Counted from the first letter of the stretch, positions 7,495 through 13,264 are shown. The stretch: 13,264 bases of DNA from Bacteroidales bacterium UBA3684 (GCA_002372855.1 DFIZ01000040.1:1-13264); one strand, 5' to 3'. The notes: a model not told the origin generated them from the sequence alone. Program-made: numbers and translations.

Positions 7495-9027
7495 TTAATA
7501 ACCACGCCTGAACTGTTCGCCCACCTCGCCGACGACATTGTCGCCCAACTGGTTGCGGCACAGACGACGCTCCCAGCCCGGATCCTGCACCTCGCCTCGG
7601 GCATTGCTGTTGAGGAGGGTGTAGAGGCCGCTGCGATGCTCGTCCCAGAAGAGGAAGACACGCGTGTTGTCGTCCATCGGCAGTTTGTTGTAGCGCCATA
7701 TCTGATAGGGCAGATAGTAGACGTGTCCCTGCGATTCGGTCTCGAACTGGTTGGTGGCGTCGTCGCCGGTCTGACGCATCTGCAGCGGGGTGCCCGAATG
7801 GGTACCGTTGAGGTTGCGCACCGAGACGAAGTTCTTCTCGTCGCGGACAAAGTCGGGCGGTCCGTACTGCAGGTATACGCGCCCGCGGTCGGTGTGGATG
7901 CCAAGGGTGCGCGGATAGCTGAAGGCGGCCTGCACATAGTCGATACGTTCTTTGTATTTAAGCCATTCCACCTCGGCGTTCAGCGGGTAGCGCTCCTGCC
8001 AGAAGCGGTAGAGGAAAGCCTGCTTCTCTTCGAGGCCCGGACGGGATATAAGGTCGCGCGACACCTGCTTCTCACGCTCAGATGCTATGGGATAGAGCGC
8101 GTCGAGATAGATGTTGAGCTGTGCCTCGTCGGTATAGGCTCCGGCGAAAGTCCCCGTGAAATCGCTAAGCTCTTCGCCCTTCACGCCGGGATTGGAACGG
8201 AAGAACGGCAGCTTCTTGTAGAGGAGCAACTGGTTGTCGCTGTTGCGCAGCTCGACAACGAGGTTGAAGTTGCCCGAAGGCAGCTGCGAGATGTCCAGGC
8301 TGCCGTACACAGGCACATAGGACGAGCCGTATTTGCGCGACATGCTGCGCTGCGCCTCATAGCGGTTGCCCGTCTCCTGCTGTTCTATGTATGCCACCAC
8401 CAGGAAAGGCTTCTTGCCCAGCTCCTGGTTGATATTGTAAATCTCGTAGTAGAAGTTCAGGTGATCCACCTGCTCGGGTACGAAGTCGCTGACATACGGC
8501 TCCATATCGTATCCGCCGCGCGAGAAGATGTTCTCCGTGGTGGTGGGGGTGGCTTCTGCCATAAGCTGGATGGAGGAGAGCGTCGGATGGACATTGTCGA
8601 AGTTGAAGGCTAGCTTCTCGCTCACCATGGCCGCAGGAGCTTCCGAGTTCTTGTCGCGGATGGTCAGCTCAAGGTCGTATATGCCGTTGTTCAACGAAAA
8701 ACGCTGCATGTCGATAAAACTGAAGTCCAGCTCCTCCAACGAGCCCACGGTGGGGCTGTTCAGGTCGTACTTCTTCACATAGCAGACCGAGTCGCCCTGC
8801 TTGGCAACGATGGTCACCTCGGCGGTAGCCCTGTAGCTGCCGTTGGGCTGCTTCACGAACTGCATCGTCCATGCGTCAAACGAGAGGTAGGTCTCCACAT
8901 ACGGCTGGCTGGTCGACGGGGCATAGAAAGTGCTGTAGCTGAACACCGCGCGCATCGACCCCTGCGCCTGGAGCGCGGTCCATCCCATGGCGGCCAGAAT
9001 CACTAGCATTGATACTATCCTTTTCAT
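7495..9027 (-). CDS. GWxTD-domain protein, exported, function unknown
   Basis: A 510-residue protein with a signal peptide (about 1-21: MKR, hydrophobic core, LQAQ). The first 300 residues are beta-rich (many alternating strands such as YRATAEVTIV, YDLELTIRD, FNLVVELR), suggesting immunoglobulin-like modules. The C-terminal third has the GWxTD-family signature: FLYRFWQERYP, then LGIHTDRGRVYLQYGPPD. The name-giving motif at residues 376-380 reads GIHTD, so the Trp is replaced by Ile while Gly, Thr and Asp and the following RGRVYxxYGPPD are kept. The family is widespread in Bacteroidota and some other phyla, but I know of no established biochemical function. Location is likely periplasmic or surface. 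It is the first of three closely spaced minus-strand genes ahead of the acyltransferase and glycosyltransferase. A 106-base gap separates it from the helicase; no good promoter match was found there. Confidence 0.8.
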   Translation of the reverse strand: MKRIVSMLVILAAMGWTALQAQGSMRAVFSYSTFYAPSTSQPYVETYLSFDAWTMQFVKQPNGSYRATAEVTIVAKQGDSVCYVKKYDLNSPTVGSLEELDFSFIDMQRFSLNNGIYDLELTIRDKNSEAPAAMVSEKLAFNFDNVHPTLSSIQLMAEATPTTTENIFSRGGYDMEPYVSDFVPEQVDHLNFYYEIYNINQELGKKPFLVVAYIEQQETGNRYEAQRSMSRKYGSSYVPVYGSLDISQLPSGNFNLVVELRNSDNQLLLYKKLPFFRSNPGVKGEELSDFTGTFAGAYTDEAQLNIYLDALYPIASEREKQVSRDLISRPGLEEKQAFLYRFWQERYPLNAEVEWLKYKERIDYVQAAFSYPRTLGIHTDRGRVYLQYGPPDFVRDEKNFVSVRNLNGTHSGTPLQMRQTGDDATNQFETESQGHVYYLPYQIWRYNKLPMDDNTRVFLFWDEHRSGLYTLLNSNARGEVQDPGWERRLCRNQLGDNVVGEVGEQFRRGY

Positions 9028-9074
9028 CTCTTTTATCTTTAAAATTATATATACAACGCACTCCGCACATTTTT

Positions 9075-9091
9075 ATTGCCCCGATGGCAAT
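9075..9091. repeat. Short inverted repeat between helicase and GWxTD gene
   Basis: ATTGCC and GGCAAT form a six-base-pair stem with loop CCGAT in the 106-base gap between the two minus-strand genes. Neither side has the T tract needed for an intrinsic terminator in the minus direction (it is followed by A residues). It may be a weak structure in the leader of the GWxTD transcript or chance. Confidence 0.35.
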
Positions 9092-9133
9092 CTATGTGCT
9101 ATTAATTTTTGTTAAAAAAAATACTGTCTCCCG

Positions 9134-11302
9134 CTATTTCAGCCCGTTGTACTCGCGGTAGTTGGCCACAATGTCCAGTATCTCTTTGCCGTACTGCTCC
9201 AGCTTGGCCTTGCCGATGCCGGGCACCGCCAGCAGCTCCCTCTCGTTGCGCGGCATCAGGCTTGCAACGCCCATCAGCGCCTTTTGTGTGAGCACGAAAA
9301 ACGATGGCTTGTCTATCTCCGCGGCCTTTGCACGGCGCCATTGCGTCAAGAGCGACACCAAGCCACCCTCCACCTTCCGTTCCCCACTCTCCGTTCTCCG
9401 CTCTCCACTCTCCGTTCTACGCTCTCCACTCTCCACTCTCCGCTTTCCGCTCCCACCTTCCTTGTCCATCAGCACCTCCGCCTTGGCCCTTTGCACCGAC
9501 ACCACATTGTATCCGTCCTTGCACACGGCCTCCATGCATGCCAACTTCACCTTCAGCCGCTCCATCAGCTGCTCCGAGGCCTCCTTGATGGCCTTCGAGG
9601 TCTCCTTGTTATCGATGTCCACGTCCACCAGCACCGCCACCGCACAGCGTGCCGACGCCAGCTGCGTGCGATAGTATTCGGCCCCCTGGCGCGCGCGTTC
9701 GTCCTGCTCCCGCTCGCCGAGGTGCATCAACTGCATGCGGAAACGCTCGCTCACACCCTGCAGCTGCACAAGCGACGTCGCCACCTCCTGCATCCTCCTC
9801 ACCTTGTCGGGATAGATATTGCGCAACTTCGCATATCGCTCCTCCAGCCGCTCCGTCTCGTGCACCACGTCCTCCATGCCGAAAAGCTCCATCAGCTTCT
9901 CTATGCGGTATTCTTTCTCCCGCTGCCCGATGCCCTCCGCCACAGCCTCGCGCCTCTGCTCCACCCCCTCGGCAAAACTCGACACCGTGGCATCGCTGAA
10001 GGCCACTCCCGCCGTCAGCGGCGTCGTCAGCGTCAAGCCTTCCAGCGTGCGGCAACGGCTCAACGCCACATACACCTGCCCGAAGGCAAAAGCGTCGGCC
10101 GCATCGATGGCCACCCTGTCGAACGTCAACCCCTGAGCCTTGTGGATGGTCACCGCCCAGGCCGGCCGCAGGGGGTACTGGCTGAAGGTGCCGTCCACTT
10201 CCTGCGTTATCTGTCCGTTCGATTCGTTGAGGGTATACTTGAGGTTCTCCCACGTCTCGTACCCCACCTTCAACACGTCGCCGTCATCATCGGCCACCTC
10301 CACCTGTTCGCGTCCTTCGTCGTCTGTCACAAAGCCAAGCACCGTAGCCAGCTTGCCGTTGTAGTAGCGGTGCTGCCCCGAGGAGTCGTTCTTAACGAAC
10401 ATCACCCGCTCGCCCTCACGCACCTCCAGCAGGCTGTCGATGGGCATCATCGAATCGGGGTAATTGCCACGGACAACAGCCTTGAACATGCGCACCTCGC
10501 CTTTCAGGGCATCCATTTGGCGACGGTTGATGGCATCAGCTTGACGGTTGTGGGTGGTGAGGGTAATCGGAATGCCCTCCGACCTCCGTTCTCCGCTCTC
10601 CGTTCTTCGTTCTTCTCTAACCACGCGGCTGTTCAACGCCGCCAGAGTGGCAGCATCGAGGTTGTTGTCGCGTACATGGTTCAGGAGAGAGACGAAAGCG
10701 GCATCTTGCTGACGATAGACATGCGTAAGCTCGATAGTGACATAGTCGACCTTCTGCAAAGCCTTGCTGTGGAAGAAGAACGGCGAGGGGTAGACTCGCT
10801 CCATGTAGGGGCGTTCATTTTCCGTCACCACTGGCGGCAGCTGGTGCACATCGCCTATCATCAGCAGCTGCACTCCCCCAAAGGGCTTGCTGTTGCGACG
10901 GTAGCGCCGCAGCATCATGTCCACAGCGTCCAGCAGGTCCGCACGCACCATCGAAATCTCGTCTATAATCAGCAGCTCCAGCGTCCGGATTATGTTCTGC
11001 TTCGTCTTGCTCAGCCCCTTGTGGGCGTTGGGCATCTGGTATTCCGTCACCAGCTCTTTCACATCCGGCAGGTAAGGCTCGAACGGCAGCTGGAAGAACG
11101 AGTGTATCGTCACCCCCCCGGCGTTCACCGCCGCCACGCCCGTCGGTGCCAGCACCACATGCCGCTTCGGGCAGTGCTCCACCAGCTCGCGCAGAAACGT
11201 CGTCTTGCCCGTACCGGCCTTGCCCGTCAGGAACACACTCACCCCCGTCAATTCGACGTAGCGCTTCGCCAAATCTATCTGCGGATTATCCAAAACTCCC
11301 AA
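9134..11302 (-). CDS. PIF1/RecD-like SF1B helicase with C-terminal HRDC domain, TTG start
   Basis: A 722-residue DNA helicase. Walker A is GKAGTGKTT (residues 27-35), followed by VVLAPTGVAAVNAGGVTIHSFF (motif Ia), Walker B LLIIDEIS (Asp114-Glu115), motif III IGDVHQLPP, and the C-terminal motifs WAVTIHKAQGLTFD and YVALSRCRTLEG. Residues about 440-610 are charged and helical, and 650-722 resemble an HRDC domain (LMPRNERELLAVPGIGKAKLEQYG). No ATG occurs before Walker A. The in-frame codon two before TTG 11302 is TAA, so translation must begin at TTG 11302 or TTG 11293; the latter gives (M)DNPQIDLAKRYVE, like relatives. Two seven-base repeat arrays are translated within it: residues 230-243 (core domain loop) and about 614-647 (linker before HRDC), both rich in Glu, Arg, Ser and Gly. 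It follows nadE across a third array, so co-transcription is likely. Role in DNA repair or replication restart is family-level inference. Confidence 0.9.
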   Translation of the reverse strand: MGVLDNPQIDLAKRYVELTGVSVFLTGKAGTGKTTFLRELVEHCPKRHVVLAPTGVAAVNAGGVTIHSFFQLPFEPYLPDVKELVTEYQMPNAHKGLSKTKQNIIRTLELLIIDEISMVRADLLDAVDMMLRRYRRNSKPFGGVQLLMIGDVHQLPPVVTENERPYMERVYPSPFFFHSKALQKVDYVTIELTHVYRQQDAAFVSLLNHVRDNNLDAATLAALNSRVVREERRTESGERRSEGIPITLTTHNRQADAINRRQMDALKGEVRMFKAVVRGNYPDSMMPIDSLLEVREGERVMFVKNDSSGQHRYYNGKLATVLGFVTDDEGREQVEVADDDGDVLKVGYETWENLKYTLNESNGQITQEVDGTFSQYPLRPAWAVTIHKAQGLTFDRVAIDAADAFAFGQVYVALSRCRTLEGLTLTTPLTAGVAFSDATVSSFAEGVEQRREAVAEGIGQREKEYRIEKLMELFGMEDVVHETERLEERYAKLRNIYPDKVRRMQEVATSLVQLQGVSERFRMQLMHLGEREQDERARQGAEYYRTQLASARCAVAVLVDVDIDNKETSKAIKEASEQLMERLKVKLACMEAVCKDGYNVVSVQRAKAEVLMDKEGGSGKRRVESGERRTESGERRTESGERKVEGGLVSLLTQWRRAKAAEIDKPSFFVLTQKALMGVASLMPRNERELLAVPGIGKAKLEQYGKEILDIVANYREYNGLK
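9365..9461 (-). repeat. Heptamer array 2, translated, in the helicase linker before HRDC
   Basis: Fourteen consecutive units of consensus GGAGARY on the coding (minus) strand, thirteen of seven bases and one of six (9449-9454): 97 bases. Because three heptamers equal seven codons, the protein shows a seven-residue period, with SGERRTE, SGERRTE and SGERKVE in tandem at about residues 625-645. The encoded segment is very hydrophilic and probably disordered, joining the helical region to the HRDC domain. Loss or gain of one unit would shift the reading frame. Confidence 0.9.
10574..10615 (-). repeat. Heptamer array 3, translated, inside the helicase core
   Basis: Six units on the coding strand: GAAGAAC, GAAGAAC, GGAGAGC, GGAGAAC, GGAGGTC, GGAGGGC. 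The 42 bases coincide exactly with codons 230-243 (EERRTESGERRSEG), placed between LNSRVVR and IPITLTTHNRQAD. Six is a multiple of three, so the frame is kept. The unit is the same GGAGARY heptamer as in the array at 9365-9461 of the same gene. Confidence 0.9.
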
Positions 11303-11349
11303 CTCTTAACTCCTAACTCTTAACTCTTAACTCTTAACTCCTAACTCTT
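11294..11349 (-). repeat. Heptamer array 4 spanning the nadE stop and helicase start
   Basis: Eight units of AACTCYT on the plus strand (ARGAGTT on the transcribed sense strand), with a partial ninth AACT running into nadE. Order from 11294: AACTCCC, AACTCTT, AACTCCT, three AACTCTT, AACTCCT, AACTCTT. The TAA stop of nadE (11348-11350) and the TTG start of the helicase (11300-11302) both fall inside it, so the whole intergenic spacer is repeat. Confidence 0.95.
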
Positions 11350-12904
11350 AACTGATCGGCCACCTCCGGTCGAGGGTGAAACTCAGCGGGCTCACCTTCA
11401 GCTGCGGGGCGAACTGCAGGCGCTTCCACTCGTTCTGTCCCACCTTGCGAATCACATTGTGCACCAGCTCGCGGTCGTAGCCCTCCTCCACAATCTCGTC
11501 CTCGCACATCGACTCGTCGAGGTACAGGTTCAGCACAGCGTCCAGCGTGTCGTAGTCCGGCAGCGAGTCGCTGTCCTTCTGCCCCGGGCGCAGCTCCGCG
11601 CTCGGCGCCTTGGTGATGGTGTTCACCGGGATGCGTATCCCGTCGCGATTGATGTATTCGCACAACTGATAGACCTCGGTCTTATACAGGTCGCCGATCA
11701 CCGCCAGGCCTCCGCAGGAGTCGCCGTAGATGGTGCCGTAGCCCATGGCGGCCTCCGAACGGTTGGTCGTGTTCAGCGCCAGGGCGCCGAACTTGTTGGC
11801 ATAGGACATCACCAGCGTGCCGCGGATGCGTGCCTGCAGGTTCTCCTCGGTAACGTCCTCGGCGCGGTCGCCGAACACAGGCTTCAGCGCCCCGCGGAAG
11901 GTGTCGAACATCTCGCGGATGGGGACGATGTGGTAGTCCATGCCCAGGTTGTGCGCCAGGTCCTCGGCGTCCTTCACCGAATGGTCCGTGCTGTACTGGC
12001 TCGGCATCAGCAGGCCGTGCACATTCTCGGCCCCTATGGCGTCCGCCGCCAGCGTAGCCACCAGCGCCGAATCCACACCGCCGCTCAGCCCCAGCACCGC
12101 GCGCTGGATGCCGTTCTTGCGGAAATAGTCCCTCAGGCCGCACACCAGCGCCTTGTACACCAGCTCCACGGCCTCAGGCTTCTCGTCTTCAATTTCCTCA
12201 ATCTGCTGCATGTCGACCGTCGCGCAGGCGTCCTCGAAATACGGCAGCTGGCTCAGCACACCGCCCGCGGCGTTCATCGCCAGGCTCCCGCCGGCATACA
12301 GGTACGGACCCTCGCCGCCCGTGCGGTTCACATACACCAGGCCCGCATTCAGCGTCTCCACAATCTTGCTCATACGGTAGCGCGTGCGGTAGGGCTTCTG
12401 GTAGTCAAACACATTGCACCCGCAGCACACCACCAGGTCCGGCTGCTCCACGTGGCCGCGCGTCAGCTCCTTCAAGTCCTCGTAGAACCCGATAGCTATC
12501 TTCTGGTCGTGGAACTGCACCACCTGCACGCCCTCGCCCCGCACGAAGCAACGCTGCTCGTCCGGCGCCAGGTACTTCTTCGTCACAATCGCCCGGATGG
12601 CGCAATTCTGCACAAACACAATCGCGTTGCACAAACCCTTGTCCTGGATCTGCAGCGGCAGACCCACCAGGAACGCCCGGTGCTCGCTCCGCACCACCAG
12701 CTCCTGCAGCGCCGCCTGCGCGCGCTTCTGCAGGTCCGTGTAGCCCGCCGACGCAAAAAGCGGCGCCCCGCACAACGTGCACGCGGGGAAAACAGTAAGC
12801 AAAGCCTCACGGCTCTCCGGCGACTCCAGCTCGCCGATTATCCACTCGAGATTCTCCTCGGGTCGGTTCGTACGCACATCGTGCTGAACAACATGTATAT
12901 TCAT
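11348..12904 (-). CDS. nadE: NAD+ synthase with a degenerate N-terminal glutaminase (nitrilase-like) domain
   Basis: A 518-residue two-domain enzyme that should make NAD+ from nicotinate adenine dinucleotide, ATP and a nitrogen donor. The C-terminal synthetase domain is well kept: P-loop LGLSGGVDSAL (residues 271-281), QARIRG, NTTNRSE, GYGTIYGDSCGGLAVIGDLYKTEVY, and PSAELRPGQKDSDSLPDYD. The N-terminal domain keeps the nitrilase layout (VYVNRTGGEG, GGSLAMNAAG), but its triad is broken. The usual FPEL glutamate is Ala41 (FPACTLCG), the usual CED cysteine is Tyr141 (GFYEDL), and only the Lys (109/110) remains. Glutamine hydrolysis is therefore unlikely, and free ammonia may be the donor. Length is a little under the ~540 of two-domain relatives. 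ATG 12904 is chosen because MNIHVVQHDVRTNRPEENLE matches the normal domain start; the frame continues upstream only through repeat DNA. Confidence 0.9.
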   Translation of the reverse strand: MNIHVVQHDVRTNRPEENLEWIIGELESPESREALLTVFPACTLCGAPLFASAGYTDLQKRAQAALQELVVRSEHRAFLVGLPLQIQDKGLCNAIVFVQNCAIRAIVTKKYLAPDEQRCFVRGEGVQVVQFHDQKIAIGFYEDLKELTRGHVEQPDLVVCCGCNVFDYQKPYRTRYRMSKIVETLNAGLVYVNRTGGEGPYLYAGGSLAMNAAGGVLSQLPYFEDACATVDMQQIEEIEDEKPEAVELVYKALVCGLRDYFRKNGIQRAVLGLSGGVDSALVATLAADAIGAENVHGLLMPSQYSTDHSVKDAEDLAHNLGMDYHIVPIREMFDTFRGALKPVFGDRAEDVTEENLQARIRGTLVMSYANKFGALALNTTNRSEAAMGYGTIYGDSCGGLAVIGDLYKTEVYQLCEYINRDGIRIPVNTITKAPSAELRPGQKDSDSLPDYDTLDAVLNLYLDESMCEDEIVEEGYDRELVHNVIRKVGQNEWKRLQFAPQLKVSPLSFTLDRRWPIS

Positions 12905-12950
12905 CGCTGTCTCTATTATATTTTTTTTATTTTTTAACTTCCTGTCCTCC

Positions 12951-12962
12951 TGCCGCGCGGCA
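12951..12962. repeat. 12-base GC palindrome upstream of nadE
   Basis: TGCCGCGCGGCA is a perfect palindrome about 47 bases before the nadE start. It could form part of a leader structure or a protein-binding site. With no known partner it remains unassigned. Confidence 0.5.
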
Positions 12963-12969
12963 GAACGGA

Positions 12970-13004
12970 TTGCCGGGCGGCGCAACTTTGCCGGGCGTCG
13001 CAAC
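12970..13004. repeat. Two direct copies of a 17-base GC-rich unit
   Basis: TTGCCGGGCGGCGCAAC (12970-12986) and TTGCCGGGCGTCGCAAC (12988-13004) differ at one base and are spaced 18 bases apart. The second copy runs into the hairpin at 12999-13016, so direct repeat and inverted repeat share the CGCAAC segment. The arrangement resembles a small REP-type intergenic element. Confidence 0.8.
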
Positions 13005-13016
13005 CTACAGGTTGCG
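12999..13016. repeat. Seven-base-pair hairpin (CGCAACC / GGTTGCG)
   Basis: CGCAACC, loop TACA, GGTTGCG form a perfect inverted repeat. A further GCAAC at 13016-13020 repeats half of the stem. No T tract follows on either strand, so this is not an intrinsic terminator; a palindromic interspersed repeat or a leader structure is more likely. Confidence 0.65.
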
Positions 13017-13090
13017 CAACACCTATTCCAAGAAACGCCGCCACCCCGTTTTTATTATCCCGCCCGGCAAAAAAAATATCAACACCCCCC

Positions 13091-13150
13091 ACTCATCACT
13101 CATCACTCATCACTCATCACTCATCACTCATCACTCATCACTCATCACTC
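13091..13150 (-). repeat. Heptamer array 5 (eight identical ACTCATC units)
   Basis: Eight perfect copies of ACTCATC (GATGAGT on the minus, nadE-sense strand) run from 13091 to 13146, followed by a partial ACTC. Runs of C flank both sides (13085-13090 and 13150-13155). There is no sequence divergence among the units, unlike the other arrays, which suggests recent expansion or ongoing homogenisation. It lies about 190 bases upstream of nadE. Confidence 0.95.
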
Positions 13151-13164
13151 CCCCCGAGAGGGGG
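13151..13164. repeat. C5/G5 hairpin at the end of heptamer array 5
   Basis: CCCCC, loop GAGA, GGGGG give a compact five-base-pair GC stem with a GNRA-type loop directly after the heptamer array. There is no T tract, so a terminator call is not supported. Confidence 0.5.
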
Positions 13165-13176
13165 CAAATTCGGCCC

Positions 13177-13264
13177 TTCTTATATAGTTCCTATATACTT
13201 CTCATATACTTCTTATATCACCTATATAAGAAGTATATGAGAAGTATATGAGAACGATATAAGA
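13177..13264. repeat. Inverted tandem repeat: 11-base units facing each other, long hairpin
   Basis: Four 11-base units on the left (TTCTTATATAG, TTCCTATATAC, TTCTCATATAC, TTCTTATATCA; 13177-13220) face four reverse-complement copies on the right (CTATATAAGAA, GTATATGAGAA, GTATATGAGAA, CGATATAAGA; 13222-13264). The arms pair perfectly over 21 bases (13198-13218 with 13224-13244) around loop CACCT. Pairing continues for 20 more bases with three mismatches to the window edge, so the true end lies outside. The function is unknown. Confidence 0.9.

Larger units (their letters stand above)
12905..13264. other. 360-base gene-free region made of stacked repeats, upstream of nadE
   Basis: No credible gene is seen on either strand. 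Reading away from nadE, the region holds an A/T-rich leader (12911-12937), a 12-base palindrome, two direct copies of a 17-base unit, a seven-base-pair hairpin, a poly-A tract near 13064-13071, the ACTCATC heptamer array, a C5/G5 hairpin and an 11-base inverted tandem repeat. No convincing TTTG/TAnnTTTG promoter for nadE was found on the minus strand. The nearest is TAGGTTG within the hairpin at 12999-13016, which lacks one T of the consensus. Confidence 0.75.

Noticed and set aside
9075..9091. Intrinsic terminator for the helicase transcript
   Set aside because: Only a six-base-pair stem, and the downstream minus-strand sequence is A-rich rather than T-rich.
9284..11323. Long plus-strand open frame (679 codons) opposite the helicase, and similar long antisense frames opposite gltX, nadE, the GWxTD gene and the GT2 gene
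   Set aside because: They mirror GC-rich coding genes with clear motifs on the other strand, have His/Arg/Val/Leu-skewed composition and no recognisable domains. They are by-products of codon bias.
12905..13003. N-terminal extension of nadE to a TTG at 13003
   Set aside because: The 33 extra residues are basic, come from repeat and A/T-rich leader DNA, and precede the normal nitrilase-domain start at ATG 12904.
13091..13150. Possible CRISPR array
   Set aside because: Units are seven bases, fully contiguous and without spacers, and there are no cas genes.
12970..13251. Plus-strand 93-codon open frame over the right-end repeats
   Set aside because: It is translated from the direct repeats, the heptamer array (HSSLITHHSSLIT pattern) and the 11-base repeats. 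There is no start context and no recognisable domain.
1..13264. Insertion sequence, integron, prophage or attachment site
   Set aside because: No transposase, integrase, resolvase, terminal inverted repeats with target duplication, or tRNA gene was seen. The repeats present are short tandem or palindromic elements.

Overview
The window looks like chromosomal DNA of a GC-rich member of the Bacteroidota, probably order Bacteroidales. Three things point that way: a textbook Bacteroidetes promoter (TTTG, 19-base gap, TATATTTG) ahead of the first gene; the absence of Shine-Dalgarno sequences at most starts; and the gene content (S9B dipeptidyl peptidase, PorT-type barrel, OmpH/Skp-like protein, GWxTD protein, PIF1-like helicase with an HRDC tail). 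No phage, transposase, integrase, CRISPR, tRNA or rRNA gene was seen. The genus cannot be fixed from sequence alone.

Layout. Plus strand, 62-5498: one promoter, then four tightly spaced genes (DPP IV, outer-membrane barrel, gltX, OmpH/Skp-like), closed by a strong intrinsic terminator at 5468-5498. Minus strand, 12904 down to 5521: nadE, PIF1/HRDC helicase, GWxTD-domain protein, LpxL/HtrB-like acyltransferase, GT2 glycosyltransferase. The two sets converge at 5439-5520. The right end (12905-13264) has no gene and is packed with repeats.

How the genes relate. DPP IV, the barrel and the OmpH-like protein are all exported or envelope-associated, with the glutamyl-tRNA synthetase embedded among them. 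On the other strand, the acyltransferase and glycosyltransferase form a cell-surface (lipid A / surface glycan) pair behind the GWxTD protein. nadE and the helicase are joined through a repeat that holds the stop codon of one and the start codon of the other.

Most unusual features. (1) Five arrays of seven-base repeats, all variants of one heptamer with a GAG core (consensus about RDGAGTK), with the GAG strand always matching the sense strand of the neighbouring gene. They lie upstream of a promoter, across a gene junction, in a non-coding region, and twice inside the helicase reading frame, where one array adds exactly 14 codons. (2) An 88-base structure at the right edge in which four 11-base tandem units face four inverted copies, giving a long near-perfect hairpin cut by the window end. 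(3) An NAD+ synthase whose N-terminal glutaminase (nitrilase) domain has lost two of its three catalytic residues (Glu to Ala, Cys to Tyr), while the synthetase domain looks intact.
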